From Bacteroidales bacterium (GTDB lineage Bacteria > Bacteroidota > Bacteroidia > Bacteroidales > F082), in assembly GCA_024709145.1 (NCBI GenBank), contig JANJXG010000104.1:1-43438 (forward strand): a stretch of 43,438 nt of DNA, in the 5' to 3' direction. Both the position numbers and the translations under genes were made by a program. A model generated the notes under the pieces. The model searched no databases. It worked only from the letters and a program-made list of their open reading frames with translations, and had not been told where the DNA came from. Positions 25,193-35,372 of this stretch are shown here, in pieces; position 1 is the stretch's first letter; each line of letters opens with the position of its first letter.

Positions 25193-28100
25193 TTATTTTT
25201 CGCGCACTTCGATGCGTAATCCGTTGCTGTGAGCCGAAAATTCCGGTGCGTAATAACTCTGTATTAAGGCATAGCCATTCGAGAAGGTGCCGGCCTGGGT
25301 GGCAATGAGGGTGTATTCTACGATTGATTTACCTTTTGGTAAGTAATGGAAGAAGAAATCGGTGGCAACGTCTTTGGGTGCGTGGTAAAAGGACAACCCG
25401 GCTTCGGAACGGTAAGCTGATAAGGTTTCAACCGGCTCCAGCGCTGCCGCACGCAGGTCTCTTAAATGGATGTATTCCAGCTCGCGGTCGGTGGAAATGA
25501 TGAGACGGACTTTCAGCTTGTCACCAACCCTGAGTTGCCGTTCATTGAGCGGGACCAGTTCAATGCCGTTTTTTCCGACCTGTTCGATGTAAAGCTCGCG
25601 CCGGATCGAAAGACTTGTTTGAGCAGGCTTCACCTGATCAGCTGCTACTTCATACTGCCGGAATACGCTGCCCCAGGCTGGCGTCTGTTGTGAATTTTCT
25701 ATGACGATGTCTGCCAATTCCGACCTGATATCGCTGCCGTACCAGTTGAAATCAAAATCACCTGTGCCGGCTTCAATCTTATCCGCAACAAGGGATTGGT
25801 TGCCGGCAGTAACCTTGAGGTTCTGATTTCTGATCAGCCAGTTGTTTCCGTTCATGAGCAGAGCATAGATGGCATCGGCAGTCGCAGTATTGGTTTCCCA
25901 TTTATGGGTTCGTTTTTGTGCCAGAAGCCAAAGACGCATACTGTCCATAAAGGTCTTTTCAGCACCGGCCTCTTCAAAGGCTTCGATCATGGCAGCCTGC
26001 GACCTGGTATCGGATTGCTGGCTGAACCTTACATTATCCCGTTTCCAGTAGGTACCCAGCTCTTTGTGGCTGATGGCTCTTTCGCGCAGCGAGGCCATGA
26101 TGGCGTCGGCTGCAGTTTGATTCCCACTGCGCAGCATGACAAGCAAGGCAATCGCCTGATCGTGGCTTGAAAGCGTTTTCCAGTCGGTGGCTGTGTGTGA
26201 AAGAAGGAAATCTGTCATGGCCGATACTTCGTCGTTGCCAGTGTGGCCGGGGAAGAAACTTCGTGCATAAAGGTAGTCAAGATGCTGACGTTGAAGTGTA
26301 TACTTACTCAGTTCGTGACGGTCGGTCATCTTTTTATAATCCAACAAAGTATTCGCATCAAGATAAATCAAGGCTTTGGCCACAACAGCTTCCATCTCGT
26401 TGCCGGCAACGGAAAGGGCGGTCAGTTTTTTAAGTTTACCGTATCCTGCCACGACATTTTGGGTAATATACCTGCTTCCGGGCATGCCGGGAAACCACGA
26501 CCAGGATCCATCGGGAAGTTGAAGCTGTTGAATCTTTTTGAGGGCTTCCTCCTGATCATACCGCAGACGGTTAAGGTCGAACAGCAGGTTGAGTTGTTGT
26601 TGCTGACTGCTTTCGTCGGCAGCATCAAACACCCAGGGCGTTTCTTCCAGTAATACGGCCTTGAGCCCGGCATGCTTGCTGAGGTTTGAAATCAGACTTT
26701 TGCTGCCCTGTGTTTTCCAGGTATTGATTATTTCCATGGCGCCCGGGATGCTGTTGGCAATCCAGGCTGCGAGGCTGTTGGCATAGTAGCGGTTGAAGAT
26801 ATTATCCACATTGTCGGTTCCTTTTTCAGCCATTGATGGCAGTGCTTTCACGGCATACCAGGCGGGATTGGTGGTGAAACCGAGGTGAAGCCGCAGGTTT
26901 TTTTCGCCGCTGCGTGCCTCTTTAAGGCCTTGAATCGTCAGGCTTTGGGTGCTGTTGCCAGGGATGTGAAGCTGCATCGATTCGGTGACTATGATGCCGT
27001 TTGGCAGCACCGGAATCAACCTTTGTTCACTGTCGGTATAACTTCCGGCGGTGGCGCTGAGTTGCACCGCCAGCAGCGGATGCGATTCGCCTATGATCAT
27101 TTCCCAGCTAAGTTGTTTACTTTGTCCGGGAAGCAGGTTCAAAAATGCCTTGTCGCCCGGATTTCCGGCTATGGTGATCAGATTGCCGTTCAAAGCATCG
27201 CTGATTTTAATTTTGGCGATGCCATTGAGCACGTCATTGCCGGTATTCATGATTTTGGCACTCACACGCACCGTATCACCTTCACGGTAAAAGCGCGGGA
27301 GGTTAGGAATAATCATGAGTTGCCGCGAAGCTGTAAACTCCATTTCTTTCAGTCCGGTTTCAAGACCTTTTGTATGAGCCAGCAGCATCAGTTTCCAACG
27401 GGTAAGCGCATCAGGTGTGCGGAAGCTGAAGCTGACAAGGCCGTTTTCATCTGTTGTGAGTCTGGGGTAGAAAAAGGCTGTTTCCCTGAAATCAGACCGA
27501 AGGTAGGTTGCCTGTGCTTTATCAACAGTTGCTTTGCCGGTATTTTCAGTGTCAGTCCCATTTGCAGTATCGGCAGCTTCACCAATGACAGCTTCCATTG
27601 CAACGGATGATTCGTCGTGCTGATGCTGGCTTTTTTGCATCATCAAAGGGAGGTCTCCGCGACCAAAGTAGTTGTACGACGGACCCAGACCAAACCAATT
27701 GACTGTATGTGGCTCGATGGGAGTGAGCGAAAGATCGGTGGGTGGCCACCATGACAATACATTACTTCCGTATAGTAGAAATCCCGGATCGGAAGACCAG
27801 GCCTGAGGCCATACAGGGTAAGGTAAAACATCGAAAGTCCATTTGTGACCCAGGAAGGCATCGAGGGAGGCATCATACATCGCTGCGAGCATCTCGGATG
27901 TTTTTCCTCTTCCCTGATGGTCTTTCACCACCAGTGTCCAGTTTTCTTCGGCACCGGGCTCCAGCTTGTCGCGACTGGTGAGCAGTTGAATGTCAAGCAT
28001 CTTATCGTTGTGCGGTACATTGACATCAGCAGCGAAATGCATCAGCCTGTTATGTCTCACAAAGGCGGCTTCGAAGCGTAGTTTGCCCCGGTGTTTCTCT

Positions 28101-31100
28101 TCCACCACGAATGGAATGGTTTTGAGGCTGTTGCTGATCCGATGCCATTTTTTATAGACAATTTCATTGCCCGACCTGATCTCGATGAGTACCCGGTTTG
28201 ACTTCTCAGCCGAGCCTGCATAAAAAAGAATTGTATCGCCGGGTTGGGCTTCCTGATGACTCAGGTGAAACCAGGCCAGTTCTTTGGCAGGCATTTTACG
28301 ACTGTCGTTCTTAAACAGACTGAAACTTTGTTCGTAAGTTACAGGCTGACCGAAATTGTCGACAGCGCTGATCCTAACGAGGTATTCGCCTTCAGGCCAG
28401 TTCACTGCCTCGGCGGGAAACAGCGATCCGTTTCCTTTCACTTGTTGCATACCTTCCCAAACAAGGGTTTTTTCTCTTACGACGCTGTCATTTGGGGTGG
28501 TGAAGTCGTCGAATGGAAAGATAAGTCTGTATTTTTCCTGCTGAAAATACTGCCTGTCAGTATGCGGCCAAAGCGCCGGCCTGAGGATGGTTTCATGGGG
28601 CTTCAACCTGAAAAAACTAATGTCAACCCTGGCATCAACAGCCTGATGTTGAAGGTTTTTTGTGTTAAGCAGGATTAACGACGTTGTCTTTGCTTCCACT
28701 GTTTCACCCAGTGAGGTGCCGATGAGCAGTGCCCTGTTACTCACGTTCACGTTTGTGCTGCCTTGCCGGGTTTCACCATTGCGGTCGGTCACGGATGCTT
28801 CGATGGTGTAGGTGTAAACCGATTGAGGATACAGATTGGTTTCGGCTGCTTCCAAGGCGTCGAAACGGATTTCGAAACTCCCGTCGAGACCTGTAAAGGT
28901 TGTACCGCTTGCAATGATTTTTCTGTCAGATGAAAACGGGGGGAAAAAGCCCGGCCATCCATATCTCCGGTAAGGAAGGCTTATTTCGCGGGCAACGGTG
29001 TATTCAACAACAACGCTGTCGAGGCCAAAGCCGGCAAAAGCGCGGGCCTGACCGCCAACAGCCACTGTTTCGTTTAACTTAAACTGTCTGGCTGCTGTTT
29101 CGATCACTACCTCAAAGGTGGGTCGTTTGTATTCTTCAACAGTAAAGTAGGTGCCACCGTATTGCCCTGCAAGACGCATATTTCCTGTCAGAAGCCCCTG
29201 CGGAATGATAAAGCTGCCTTCATAAGACCCAAAAGCATTGGTAGTGAGGGTGATGGATGCAACTTCCCGGTTGTTTACATCGTAAAGGCGGACAATGTCG
29301 GTTCTGTTTTCTTCAATTTTCCAGGGTTCCTGACCGGTTCGCTCAAGGCTGATGGCTTTGAAAAAAACTGTTTGTCCGGGGCGGTAGATGGACCGATCAG
29401 TAAAAAACCAAGTACGCTGCTGAATGCGTTCGTTTTTTGGTCGCTGATAAACGTCAAAATAGCTGTCGCTGTATAGGGTATCATTGTCTTTGGCGGCTTC
29501 GATAAAAAACGCCTGGTTCCTTTGCTGAATTTCTTCCGGTCCAAAGCTGAAAGAACCATCTCTGGCTGTAATCAGTCTGGCTTTTTCGCTTACCAGATAT
29601 TTCTTTTGCGTGTAATCATATTCCCGACCCATTACCCTGATGATGGCTTTGCTGACCGGCTGACCCGATTCCCTGTCGAGAAGATAAAAGGTATTGATAT
29701 TTTCATCTTTCCTGTTGATGAAAGCCAGCCGGCTGACCTGAAAAGAGGTGTAGGTAATGATCTTTCCGGGCTCAAATGCCGGGTTATCGGCAACCAAAAG
29801 CACATACAATCCTTCGGTGAGTGGCGGTAGATCGGTTACGGTTGAGTGACTTTTGTAGTCGGCTTCAAAAGGAAGGCTGAGTGTTTTTGTGAAAACGGGT
29901 TGAAGTGATAAAAAAGCCAGAATCTGTTCTTCCTGAGTGCGCAGGGCTGTGATGTTTTCGAGTTTTTCGCTTGTAATGGCTAGAATCCTTAGTGTGGGTT
30001 CAGTAACATTGCGGTATTGCAAACGCAAAGGAATGGCTTGTCCGGGTACCTGTACGCGCTGAATCTCAAAACTGAGATCTTTTTGAAGAATTTGACTGCT
30101 CAGACCGGCAGCCCGTTTTCCTCCCCGACTTTCGGGAAAGGCTGCGGCAACTTCACGACACAGTTCGATGGCAACAGCCGGCTGACGTTTGTTTTCATCA
30201 GGATTTTCGAGCAGGAAAGTGGCCATTTCAGCCAGAATCTCTGCCGAAGCAGGATGTTTGGCAAAAGTTGTGTGCAATTGACGGAGCGCCCGGAGCAACA
30301 GCGAATCTGCCTCGGTGGCATTTTCCCAGTGATGGTGAACAAGACGGTATCTTTTGATCTCATTCCAGATAAGGGCGTCGGTATGACCTTGTTTGAGGTT
30401 CGACAGCAACAACTTCTGCCTTAAACGCAGTTCGTCAAAAGGCTCTGCATTGGTCATAGGAAGGCGAAGGGTGGTAAAATCAACCACAGGATTCCAGAGT
30501 TCGCGCTGATTCAGCCGCTGCAACCGAACTGCTTCGGTGAGTCCGGCGTCTTTGGCTTGGTAAAACTCCAGTGCTCTCGCAGCCACAAAATCGAATAGGG
30601 TGGGTTGAAGGATCATCGCTTCCTTTTGGATGGGATTGAGCAAGCTTTGATACCGCTCGATAGGTATGGTATCAAGTGCCGACTGAGCAAGAAGGCTGCG
30701 TTCGTAATGGTCGTTGATTACATTGCGCAGGGTCAGCAAATCCCACTCACTGAGATCGTCACTGCCGGCAGTTTGAAGATTGGCTCTGTCGAGCAGTTGA
30801 AAGCGGTTCTGCTGGTAATAAAACCAATACATCTCGGCAAGCAGCGAATGCATCAGCTCTTTTTCAGGGCTGCTGATGAGGGGTAGCTGTGTTTCGGCAT
30901 GTGCGATGGCTTTGGCCAGATGGTCCTCCTCAAATGTTTGCATCAAGCTGTATTGATATAAGTTAGCTCTGATTAGCTGAATATTGTCGTGGGTTGCATG
31001 GGCTTTTTCCCTGATCAGGCTGATGCTTTCAAGGGCAGTTTTTGGTAAACCTTTTTCGGCAGCTTTTTCGGCTTCTTTCCACCATTGGTCAAATCCGGCT

Positions 31101-31171
31101 TCTTGTCCGAAGACAACCGGTGAGGTAATTAAGAACCAAAGCAAGAGGTTCAGCGACAGTTTTTTATGCAT
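25193..31171 (-). CDS. Very large alpha-2-macroglobulin family protein lacking the thioester
   Basis: This 1992-residue secreted protein has a signal peptide (about 1-22). An N-terminal helical region runs to about 370. Macroglobulin domains follow, with 'FFTDRSIYRPGQTVFFKA' near residue 590-605 (MG2-type). The A2M core starts with 'AFFYPRLTTDENGLVSFSFRTPDALTRWK' near 1225, and the helical toroid lies at about 1430-1750. Active A2M proteins have CxEQ, whose Cys and Gln form the thioester. Here the aligned site reads N1454-V-D-N1457, before 'IFNRYYAN', so no thioester can form. It would trap proteases by shape change only, or serve another envelope role. It lies 129 bases after the DUF3108 gene. 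No penicillin-binding protein 1C gene, the usual enterobacterial partner, was seen near. Confidence 0.9.
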   Translation of the reverse strand: MHKKLSLNLLLWFLITSPVVFGQEAGFDQWWKEAEKAAEKGLPKTALESISLIREKAHATHDNIQLIRANLYQYSLMQTFEEDHLAKAIAHAETQLPLISSPEKELMHSLLAEMYWFYYQQNRFQLLDRANLQTAGSDDLSEWDLLTLRNVINDHYERSLLAQSALDTIPIERYQSLLNPIQKEAMILQPTLFDFVAARALEFYQAKDAGLTEAVRLQRLNQRELWNPVVDFTTLRLPMTNAEPFDELRLRQKLLLSNLKQGHTDALIWNEIKRYRLVHHHWENATEADSLLLRALRQLHTTFAKHPASAEILAEMATFLLENPDENKRQPAVAIELCREVAAAFPESRGGKRAAGLSSQILQKDLSFEIQRVQVPGQAIPLRLQYRNVTEPTLRILAITSEKLENITALRTQEEQILAFLSLQPVFTKTLSLPFEADYKSHSTVTDLPPLTEGLYVLLVADNPAFEPGKIITYTSFQVSRLAFINRKDENINTFYLLDRESGQPVSKAIIRVMGREYDYTQKKYLVSEKARLITARDGSFSFGPEEIQQRNQAFFIEAAKDNDTLYSDSYFDVYQRPKNERIQQRTWFFTDRSIYRPGQTVFFKAISLERTGQEPWKIEENRTDIVRLYDVNNREVASITLTTNAFGSYEGSFIIPQGLLTGNMRLAGQYGGTYFTVEEYKRPTFEVVIETAARQFKLNETVAVGGQARAFAGFGLDSVVVEYTVAREISLPYRRYGWPGFFPPFSSDRKIIASGTTFTGLDGSFEIRFDALEAAETNLYPQSVYTYTIEASVTDRNGETRQGSTNVNVSNRALLIGTSLGETVEAKTTSLILLNTKNLQHQAVDARVDISFFRLKPHETILRPALWPHTDRQYFQQEKYRLIFPFDDFTTPNDSVVREKTLVWEGMQQVKGNGSLFPAEAVNWPEGEYLVRISAVDNFGQPVTYEQSFSLFKNDSRKMPAKELAWFHLSHQEAQPGDTILFYAGSAEKSNRVLIEIRSGNEIVYKKWHRISNSLKTIPFVVEEKHRGKLRFEAAFVRHNRLMHFAADVNVPHNDKMLDIQLLTSRDKLEPGAEENWTLVVKDHQGRGKTSEMLAAMYDASLDAFLGHKWTFDVLPYPVWPQAWSSDPGFLLYGSNVLSWWPPTDLSLTPIEPHTVNWFGLGPSYNYFGRGDLPLMMQKSQHQHDESSVAMEAVIGEAADTANGTDTENTGKATVDKAQATYLRSDFRETAFFYPRLTTDENGLVSFSFRTPDALTRWKLMLLAHTKGLETGLKEMEFTASRQLMIIPNLPRFYREGDTVRVSAKIMNTGNDVLNGIAKIKISDALNGNLITIAGNPGDKAFLNLLPGQSKQLSWEMIIGESHPLLAVQLSATAGSYTDSEQRLIPVLPNGIIVTESMQLHIPGNSTQSLTIQGLKEARSGEKNLRLHLGFTTNPAWYAVKALPSMAEKGTDNVDNIFNRYYANSLAAWIANSIPGAMEIINTWKTQGSKSLISNLSKHAGLKAVLLEETPWVFDAADESSQQQQLNLLFDLNRLRYDQEEALKKIQQLQLPDGSWSWFPGMPGSRYITQNVVAGYGKLKKLTALSVAGNEMEAVVAKALIYLDANTLLDYKKMTDRHELSKYTLQRQHLDYLYARSFFPGHTGNDEVSAMTDFLLSHTATDWKTLSSHDQAIALLVMLRSGNQTAADAIMASLRERAISHKELGTYWKRDNVRFSQQSDTRSQAAMIEAFEEAGAEKTFMDSMRLWLLAQKRTHKWETNTATADAIYALLMNGNNWLIRNQNLKVTAGNQSLVADKIEAGTGDFDFNWYGSDIRSELADIVIENSQQTPAWGSVFRQYEVAADQVKPAQTSLSIRRELYIEQVGKNGIELVPLNERQLRVGDKLKVRLIISTDRELEYIHLRDLRAAALEPVETLSAYRSEAGLSFYHAPKDVATDFFFHYLPKGKSIVEYTLIATQAGTFSNGYALIQSYYAPEFSAHSNGLRIEVREK

Positions 31172-31300
31172 AACGAATCAATTTCTTGATGAATATTCAA
31201 TTTTCGGTGTTATGAATGACAAAGATGACAAATATCAGGCCAAAGTGAAAGTCCGGATGGCAATTCATCGGGTTACGGCTTCGTTTTGCTCTTTGTCTCG

Positions 31301-32134
31301 TTATTTACTCAACCTTGAGGTAAGGGGGTTTCGCAGATTTTTGAAGGCAGTGAGCTCCATTTTCACACTTCCGACCACTACTTTGGCTTCAGCCAGGATA
31401 GGTAAATGGTTTTTGTCGTCGGTCACCCACACAAACATGGGGTAGGCATTGGCAAAAACATTGCCGGTGGCCATCATGGGAGCGATTTTGAGGCAGCGAA
31501 ACTCTCCCAGTTCGGTTTCAATCACTTCTCTGCCGAGGTATTTTATTTTACTCACATAGACAGAATCATCGAGAAAGAAATCGAGGTAGTAACTGCTGTC
31601 GGCGTCAAAATTTTCAACATTCAGGGTACGCATAAAGAACAAAGCCGACACAAAATCATGAACGTTGGCTGGTATGGGTTTGGTAGCGGTCCGGCTGGTA
31701 GCCAGGCCTTGTTCATGATAGAAAAACACATCATCATCTTTCACATAGTCTCCTTCGCGGGTACGTCTCACAAAATGATACGGAATCAAGGCTTCTTTGT
31801 CAACAAACGATTCAAACCGGTCCTTCACTTTAAAAAACCAGTTAAATGCTCCCTTGCTGACGCCGGTCCCAGTGATGCGCCACACCTCTTTGTCAAAGAA
31901 TTTTTTGCGTGCCGATTCCACCTCGATGGTTGCCTCACCGGCCGTGACATTGCCTGTGAGCAGCGAACTGTAATAAACCCGGTAGCGTGTATGCTCGCCT
32001 TCTCCAAAAGCTTCGTTGATATGCGATTGCCTTACCTGAGCTGTCAGACTACCCGAATAGATGAAAGGCAGCAGAATCAGCAGCAGTAAAAGATCGCGTC
32101 GGCGTGTGAAAGGTGAAGGTGGGCGATGTGGCAT
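31301..32134 (-). CDS. DUF3108-domain exported protein
   Basis: The 277-residue product has an N-terminal hydrophobic segment after a basic start (about 15-33) that would act as signal. From about residue 42 it reads as one DUF3108 domain: 'GEHTRYRVYYSSLLTGNVTAGEATIEV', 'FFKVKDRFESFVDKEALIPYHFVR', 'DFVSALFFMRTL', then 'KYLGREVIETELGEFRCLKIAP' and a final 'VWVTDDKNHLPILAEAKVVVGSVKMEL'. The domain is a lipid-binding-like beta structure of unknown function. Its ATG shares one base with the leuS stop (TAATG), so the two are translationally coupled. This places an envelope protein under the control of a housekeeping gene. Confidence 0.88.
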   Translation of the reverse strand: MPHRPPSPFTRRRDLLLLLILLPFIYSGSLTAQVRQSHINEAFGEGEHTRYRVYYSSLLTGNVTAGEATIEVESARKKFFDKEVWRITGTGVSKGAFNWFFKVKDRFESFVDKEALIPYHFVRRTREGDYVKDDDVFFYHEQGLATSRTATKPIPANVHDFVSALFFMRTLNVENFDADSSYYLDFFLDDSVYVSKIKYLGREVIETELGEFRCLKIAPMMATGNVFANAYPMFVWVTDDKNHLPILAEAKVVVGSVKMELTAFKNLRNPLTSRLSK

Positions 32135-35100
32135 TAAATCACAATGTTGATAATTCTCTGAGGAACAACAATGATTTTTTTGATTTGTTTGCCTTCGGTG
32201 TATTTTTTCGTTTCTTCGGCATTTCGCACTGCCTGCTCTATATCAGCAGCGGTCATGTCGGCCGGAAGCTCAATTTTGAACCGGGTTTTACCGTTGAAGG
32301 AAACAGGGTAACTGAAGCTGTTTTCCACAAGGTAACGCGTATCCGGTGCCGGAAATTGTTGCATCACTACCGATTGCTGATGGCCGCAAAGCTGCCACAA
32401 TTCTTCTGCCAAATGAGGGGCATAGGGCGAGAGGATAATCAGCAAGGGCTCCAGCACCTTACGCTTGTTGCATTTGAGTTCATTCAGCTCGTTGGTGCAG
32501 ATCATAAAGGCCGAAACGGCTGTGTTGAAAGAAAATCGCTCAATGTCTTCTTCGATTTTTTTGATGGTCTTGTGAAGTACTTTCAGTTCTTTCTCGTTTG
32601 GGGTTTCTTCTGACAGGCCAAATTCATTGTTTTCGCTGTGAAACAACCGCCAGAATTTTCTGATGAACCGAAATACGCCTTCGATTCCTTGTGTGTCCCA
32701 GGGTTTGGACTGTTCCACCGGACCAAGAAACATCTCATAAAGCCTGAGTGTATCAGCGCCATAACGCTCAATCAAGTCATCGGGATTCTGAACGTTGTAT
32801 TTCGATTTCGACATCTTTTCAACCTCCCATCCGCAGATGTATTTGCCATCTTCAAGGATAAACTGAGAACCTGCCAGATGTGGTTGCCAGTTGCAGAAAG
32901 CCTCTGTATCAAGCACATCATTATGAACCAGGTTGATGTCAACATGGATGGGCTCGGAAAAGAATTCACGGCCCGGGTAATTTTTTGAAACATAAACAGG
33001 AACCGGATTCATGGGTTCTTTTTCAACAAAGGCCGGAATTTCTTCTCCATCGAGGACGCGGCGTACACGCTGCATGATTTCGTTCATGTTAAAAAAGTCG
33101 CGGATGGGGATGAGAAGCAATTTCAGGCCGCGCTCCTTGCAGTATTCCTCGTAAGGATGAACCAGCTTCTCGAGTGACTTCTGACCTTTAATCTCGATAA
33201 TCAGTTTAGCTTCTGCGCTGTAGAAGTCGAACCTCCGGCTTCCATCACGGTAATCTTTTTCGAAGAGTACCCCGGTTTTGCGATCCTTCAGTTGTTCCCA
33301 CATGAAATATTCTGCCATCTTTTCAAGGTTAACCCTGAAAACAAAATTCGATCTGCCCTGAATCATTCCCTGGTTGATGAGCTTTTGGAAGGGTTCGGAC
33401 TTCACGGCCATTCCAATATCAAAGAGAAACATATTCCAGAAACGGGCGTAGATAAGATGTCCGGTGGCATGTTCGGCTCCACCCATGTACAGGTCAACAT
33501 TTTGCCAATAGTTGACAGCTTCCTCCGAAAAATAGCGTTCGTTATTTTGTGCATCCATGTAGCGGAGGTAATAACCGCTTGAACCGGCAAAGCCGGGCAT
33601 GGTGTTGGTTTCGAGCGGGTAACCTTCTTTTGTTTTCCAGTTTATGGCACGTGCCAGCGGAGGCTCACCTGTGTCGGTGGGTAAAAAGGCATCCACGGCA
33701 GGCAGTTCAAGAGGCAGCTGATCTTCGGGCAGGGCATAAGGCATGCCGTCTTTGTAATAAATCGGGAAAGGTTCGCCCCAGTAGCGTTGACGGCTGAAGT
33801 TGGCATCGCGCAGGCGGTAATTGATGCGGGCTGTGCCGATGCCGCGTTTTTCGGCTTCCGTCACAACTGCCTGAATGGCTTGTTTCACCTCAAGTCCATT
33901 GATGAAACCTGAGTTAATTGCCACACCCTCCTTGGAATCGTAAGATTCGTCCCAGTTATCCGGATGGCTTAGTGCTTCACCGGGTTTTTGAATCACCTGC
34001 AGCACCTCCAGGCCGAAGTGCCGTGCAAAAGCGAAATCGCGGCTATCGTGCGCCGGTACGGCCATGATGGCACCTGTGCCGTATCCCATAAGCACATAGT
34101 CGGCAATCCAGACAGGTATCTTTTTTCCGGTGAAAGGATTCAGTGCGTAAGCTCCCGTGAAGGCGCCGCTCACTTTTTTCACTTCGGCCATGCGCTCGCG
34201 TTCCGAACGGTTTTTGGTCCGGTGAACGTATTCATCTATTTCTGCCTGTTGTCCGACAGTGGTGATGGCATTCACCAGCTCGTGTTCGGGAGCCAATACC
34301 ATAAAGGTGGCACCAAAAATAGTATCAGGTCTCGTGGTAAAAACCTCGATATGATGATTACTGCCATCCACCTCAAACAAGAGTGAACCGCCGGTTGATT
34401 TACCAATCCAGTTCCGTTGAATATCTTTGAGGGAGTCGCTCCAATCGATGTGATCGAGACCTTCGAGCAGTCGGTCGGCATAGGCTGTAATTCGTAACAG
34501 CCAGTTTTTCATTGTTTTGCGTTCAACAGGATGGCCACCTCTCACCGATAGACCTTCGCTCACCTCATCGTTGGCAAGCACAGTACCAAGGGCAGGACAC
34601 CAATTCACAACGGTGTCGGCAAGGTAAGCCAGGCGGTAGTGCATGAGCATCTCCTGACGGGATTTTTCGTTCATCGAACGCCAGTTTTCAGCTGTGAAGC
34701 TTTCGTGGGCCGAGGCTGCTGCGAAAAGGCCGTTGCTTCCAAAAGATTCAAAATGGTGAATCAGGGTCTGTATGGGCTCTGCTTTGTTGTTTTTTTTGTT
34801 GTACCACGACTCAAACAAGCGGACAAAAGTCCATTGTGTCCATTTGTAATAGGACGGATCACAAGTCTTTACTTCACGATCCCAATCGAAAGAAAAACCG
34901 ATCTTGTCCAATTGCTCACGGTAGCGTTCAATGTTTTTGTCGGTGGTCACGGCGGGGTGGGTGCCGGTTTGAATCGCATATTGTTCGGCAGGCAAACCAA
35001 AGGCATCGTATCCCATGGGGTGAAGCACGTTGAAACCTTTGAGTCGTTTGTAACGGGCATAGATGTCGGAGGCAATGTAGCCCAGCGGATGCCCCACGTG

Positions 35101-35241
35101 AAGCCCGGCCCCGGAAGGGTAGGGAAACATATCGAGCACATAGAATTTGGGTTTGCCTGGATCAGCGGTTACCTTATAAATTTGATTTTCGCGCCAGTAT
35201 TGCTGCCATTTTTTTTCGACTTCGGTGAAATTGTAATCCAT
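32134..35241 (-). CDS. leuS: Leucyl-tRNA synthetase with an inserted nuclease-like domain
   Basis: This 1035-residue enzyme charges tRNA-Leu with leucine, about 100 residues longer than other Bacteroidota LeuRS. The class I site is complete: HVGH at 48-51 and KMSKS at 809-813. The editing domain (about 225-430) has '[12 protein letters not shown]' and '[13 protein letters not shown]', the Thr and Asp that clear mischarged tRNA. Between 'GRSNFVFRV' (629-637) and the leucine-specific region '[16 protein letters not shown]' (763-778) sits an extra segment of about 110 residues. The C-terminal anticodon-binding part is normal. The frame is continuous through the insert, so this is a real fusion and not a frameshift. 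It starts 131 bases before the M3 peptidase gene end and runs into the DUF3108 gene with TAATG. Confidence 0.95.
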   Translation of the reverse strand: MDYNFTEVEKKWQQYWRENQIYKVTADPGKPKFYVLDMFPYPSGAGLHVGHPLGYIASDIYARYKRLKGFNVLHPMGYDAFGLPAEQYAIQTGTHPAVTTDKNIERYREQLDKIGFSFDWDREVKTCDPSYYKWTQWTFVRLFESWYNKKNNKAEPIQTLIHHFESFGSNGLFAAASAHESFTAENWRSMNEKSRQEMLMHYRLAYLADTVVNWCPALGTVLANDEVSEGLSVRGGHPVERKTMKNWLLRITAYADRLLEGLDHIDWSDSLKDIQRNWIGKSTGGSLLFEVDGSNHHIEVFTTRPDTIFGATFMVLAPEHELVNAITTVGQQAEIDEYVHRTKNRSERERMAEVKKVSGAFTGAYALNPFTGKKIPVWIADYVLMGYGTGAIMAVPAHDSRDFAFARHFGLEVLQVIQKPGEALSHPDNWDESYDSKEGVAINSGFINGLEVKQAIQAVVTEAEKRGIGTARINYRLRDANFSRQRYWGEPFPIYYKDGMPYALPEDQLPLELPAVDAFLPTDTGEPPLARAINWKTKEGYPLETNTMPGFAGSSGYYLRYMDAQNNERYFSEEAVNYWQNVDLYMGGAEHATGHLIYARFWNMFLFDIGMAVKSEPFQKLINQGMIQGRSNFVFRVNLEKMAEYFMWEQLKDRKTGVLFEKDYRDGSRRFDFYSAEAKLIIEIKGQKSLEKLVHPYEEYCKERGLKLLLIPIRDFFNMNEIMQRVRRVLDGEEIPAFVEKEPMNPVPVYVSKNYPGREFFSEPIHVDINLVHNDVLDTEAFCNWQPHLAGSQFILEDGKYICGWEVEKMSKSKYNVQNPDDLIERYGADTLRLYEMFLGPVEQSKPWDTQGIEGVFRFIRKFWRLFHSENNEFGLSEETPNEKELKVLHKTIKKIEEDIERFSFNTAVSAFMICTNELNELKCNKRKVLEPLLIILSPYAPHLAEELWQLCGHQQSVVMQQFPAPDTRYLVENSFSYPVSFNGKTRFKIELPADMTAADIEQAVRNAEETKKYTEGKQIKKIIVVPQRIINIVI
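33037..33330 (-). other. DUF559/Vsr-like PD-(D/E)XK domain inserted in leuS
   Basis: Residues 638-735 of the leuS product are absent from the LeuRS architecture I know. They read helix '[16 protein letters not shown]', strand '[11 protein letters not shown]', strand '[19 protein letters not shown]', helix '[12 protein letters not shown]', strand 'LKLLLIP', helix '[17 protein letters not shown]'. The order and patterns fit DUF559, a Vsr-related endonuclease-fold family. The PD-(D/E)XK residues would be D672, E683 and K685, all kept. No intein features (splice-site Cys/Ser, terminal HN) are seen, so the domain remains in the finished enzyme. Fold assignment is by pattern only. Confidence 0.65.
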
Positions 35242-35372
35242 GTGAAACGAGCCTGATAAAATTAAAATAAGGCCGCGAAATTAACAAAAAGCGAGACACA
35301 ATCCGGCATATCTGTAGAATCTGAACCAAAGTTGGTTCCAGCCCCCGACACAACCTCCCTGATTTGAAAATT

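Noticed and set aside
33037-33330. Intein or frameshifted insertion element in leuS
   Set aside because: No nucleophile at the left border, no terminal His-Asn, no stop or shift; the frame is continuous and the domain has no self-splicing motifs.
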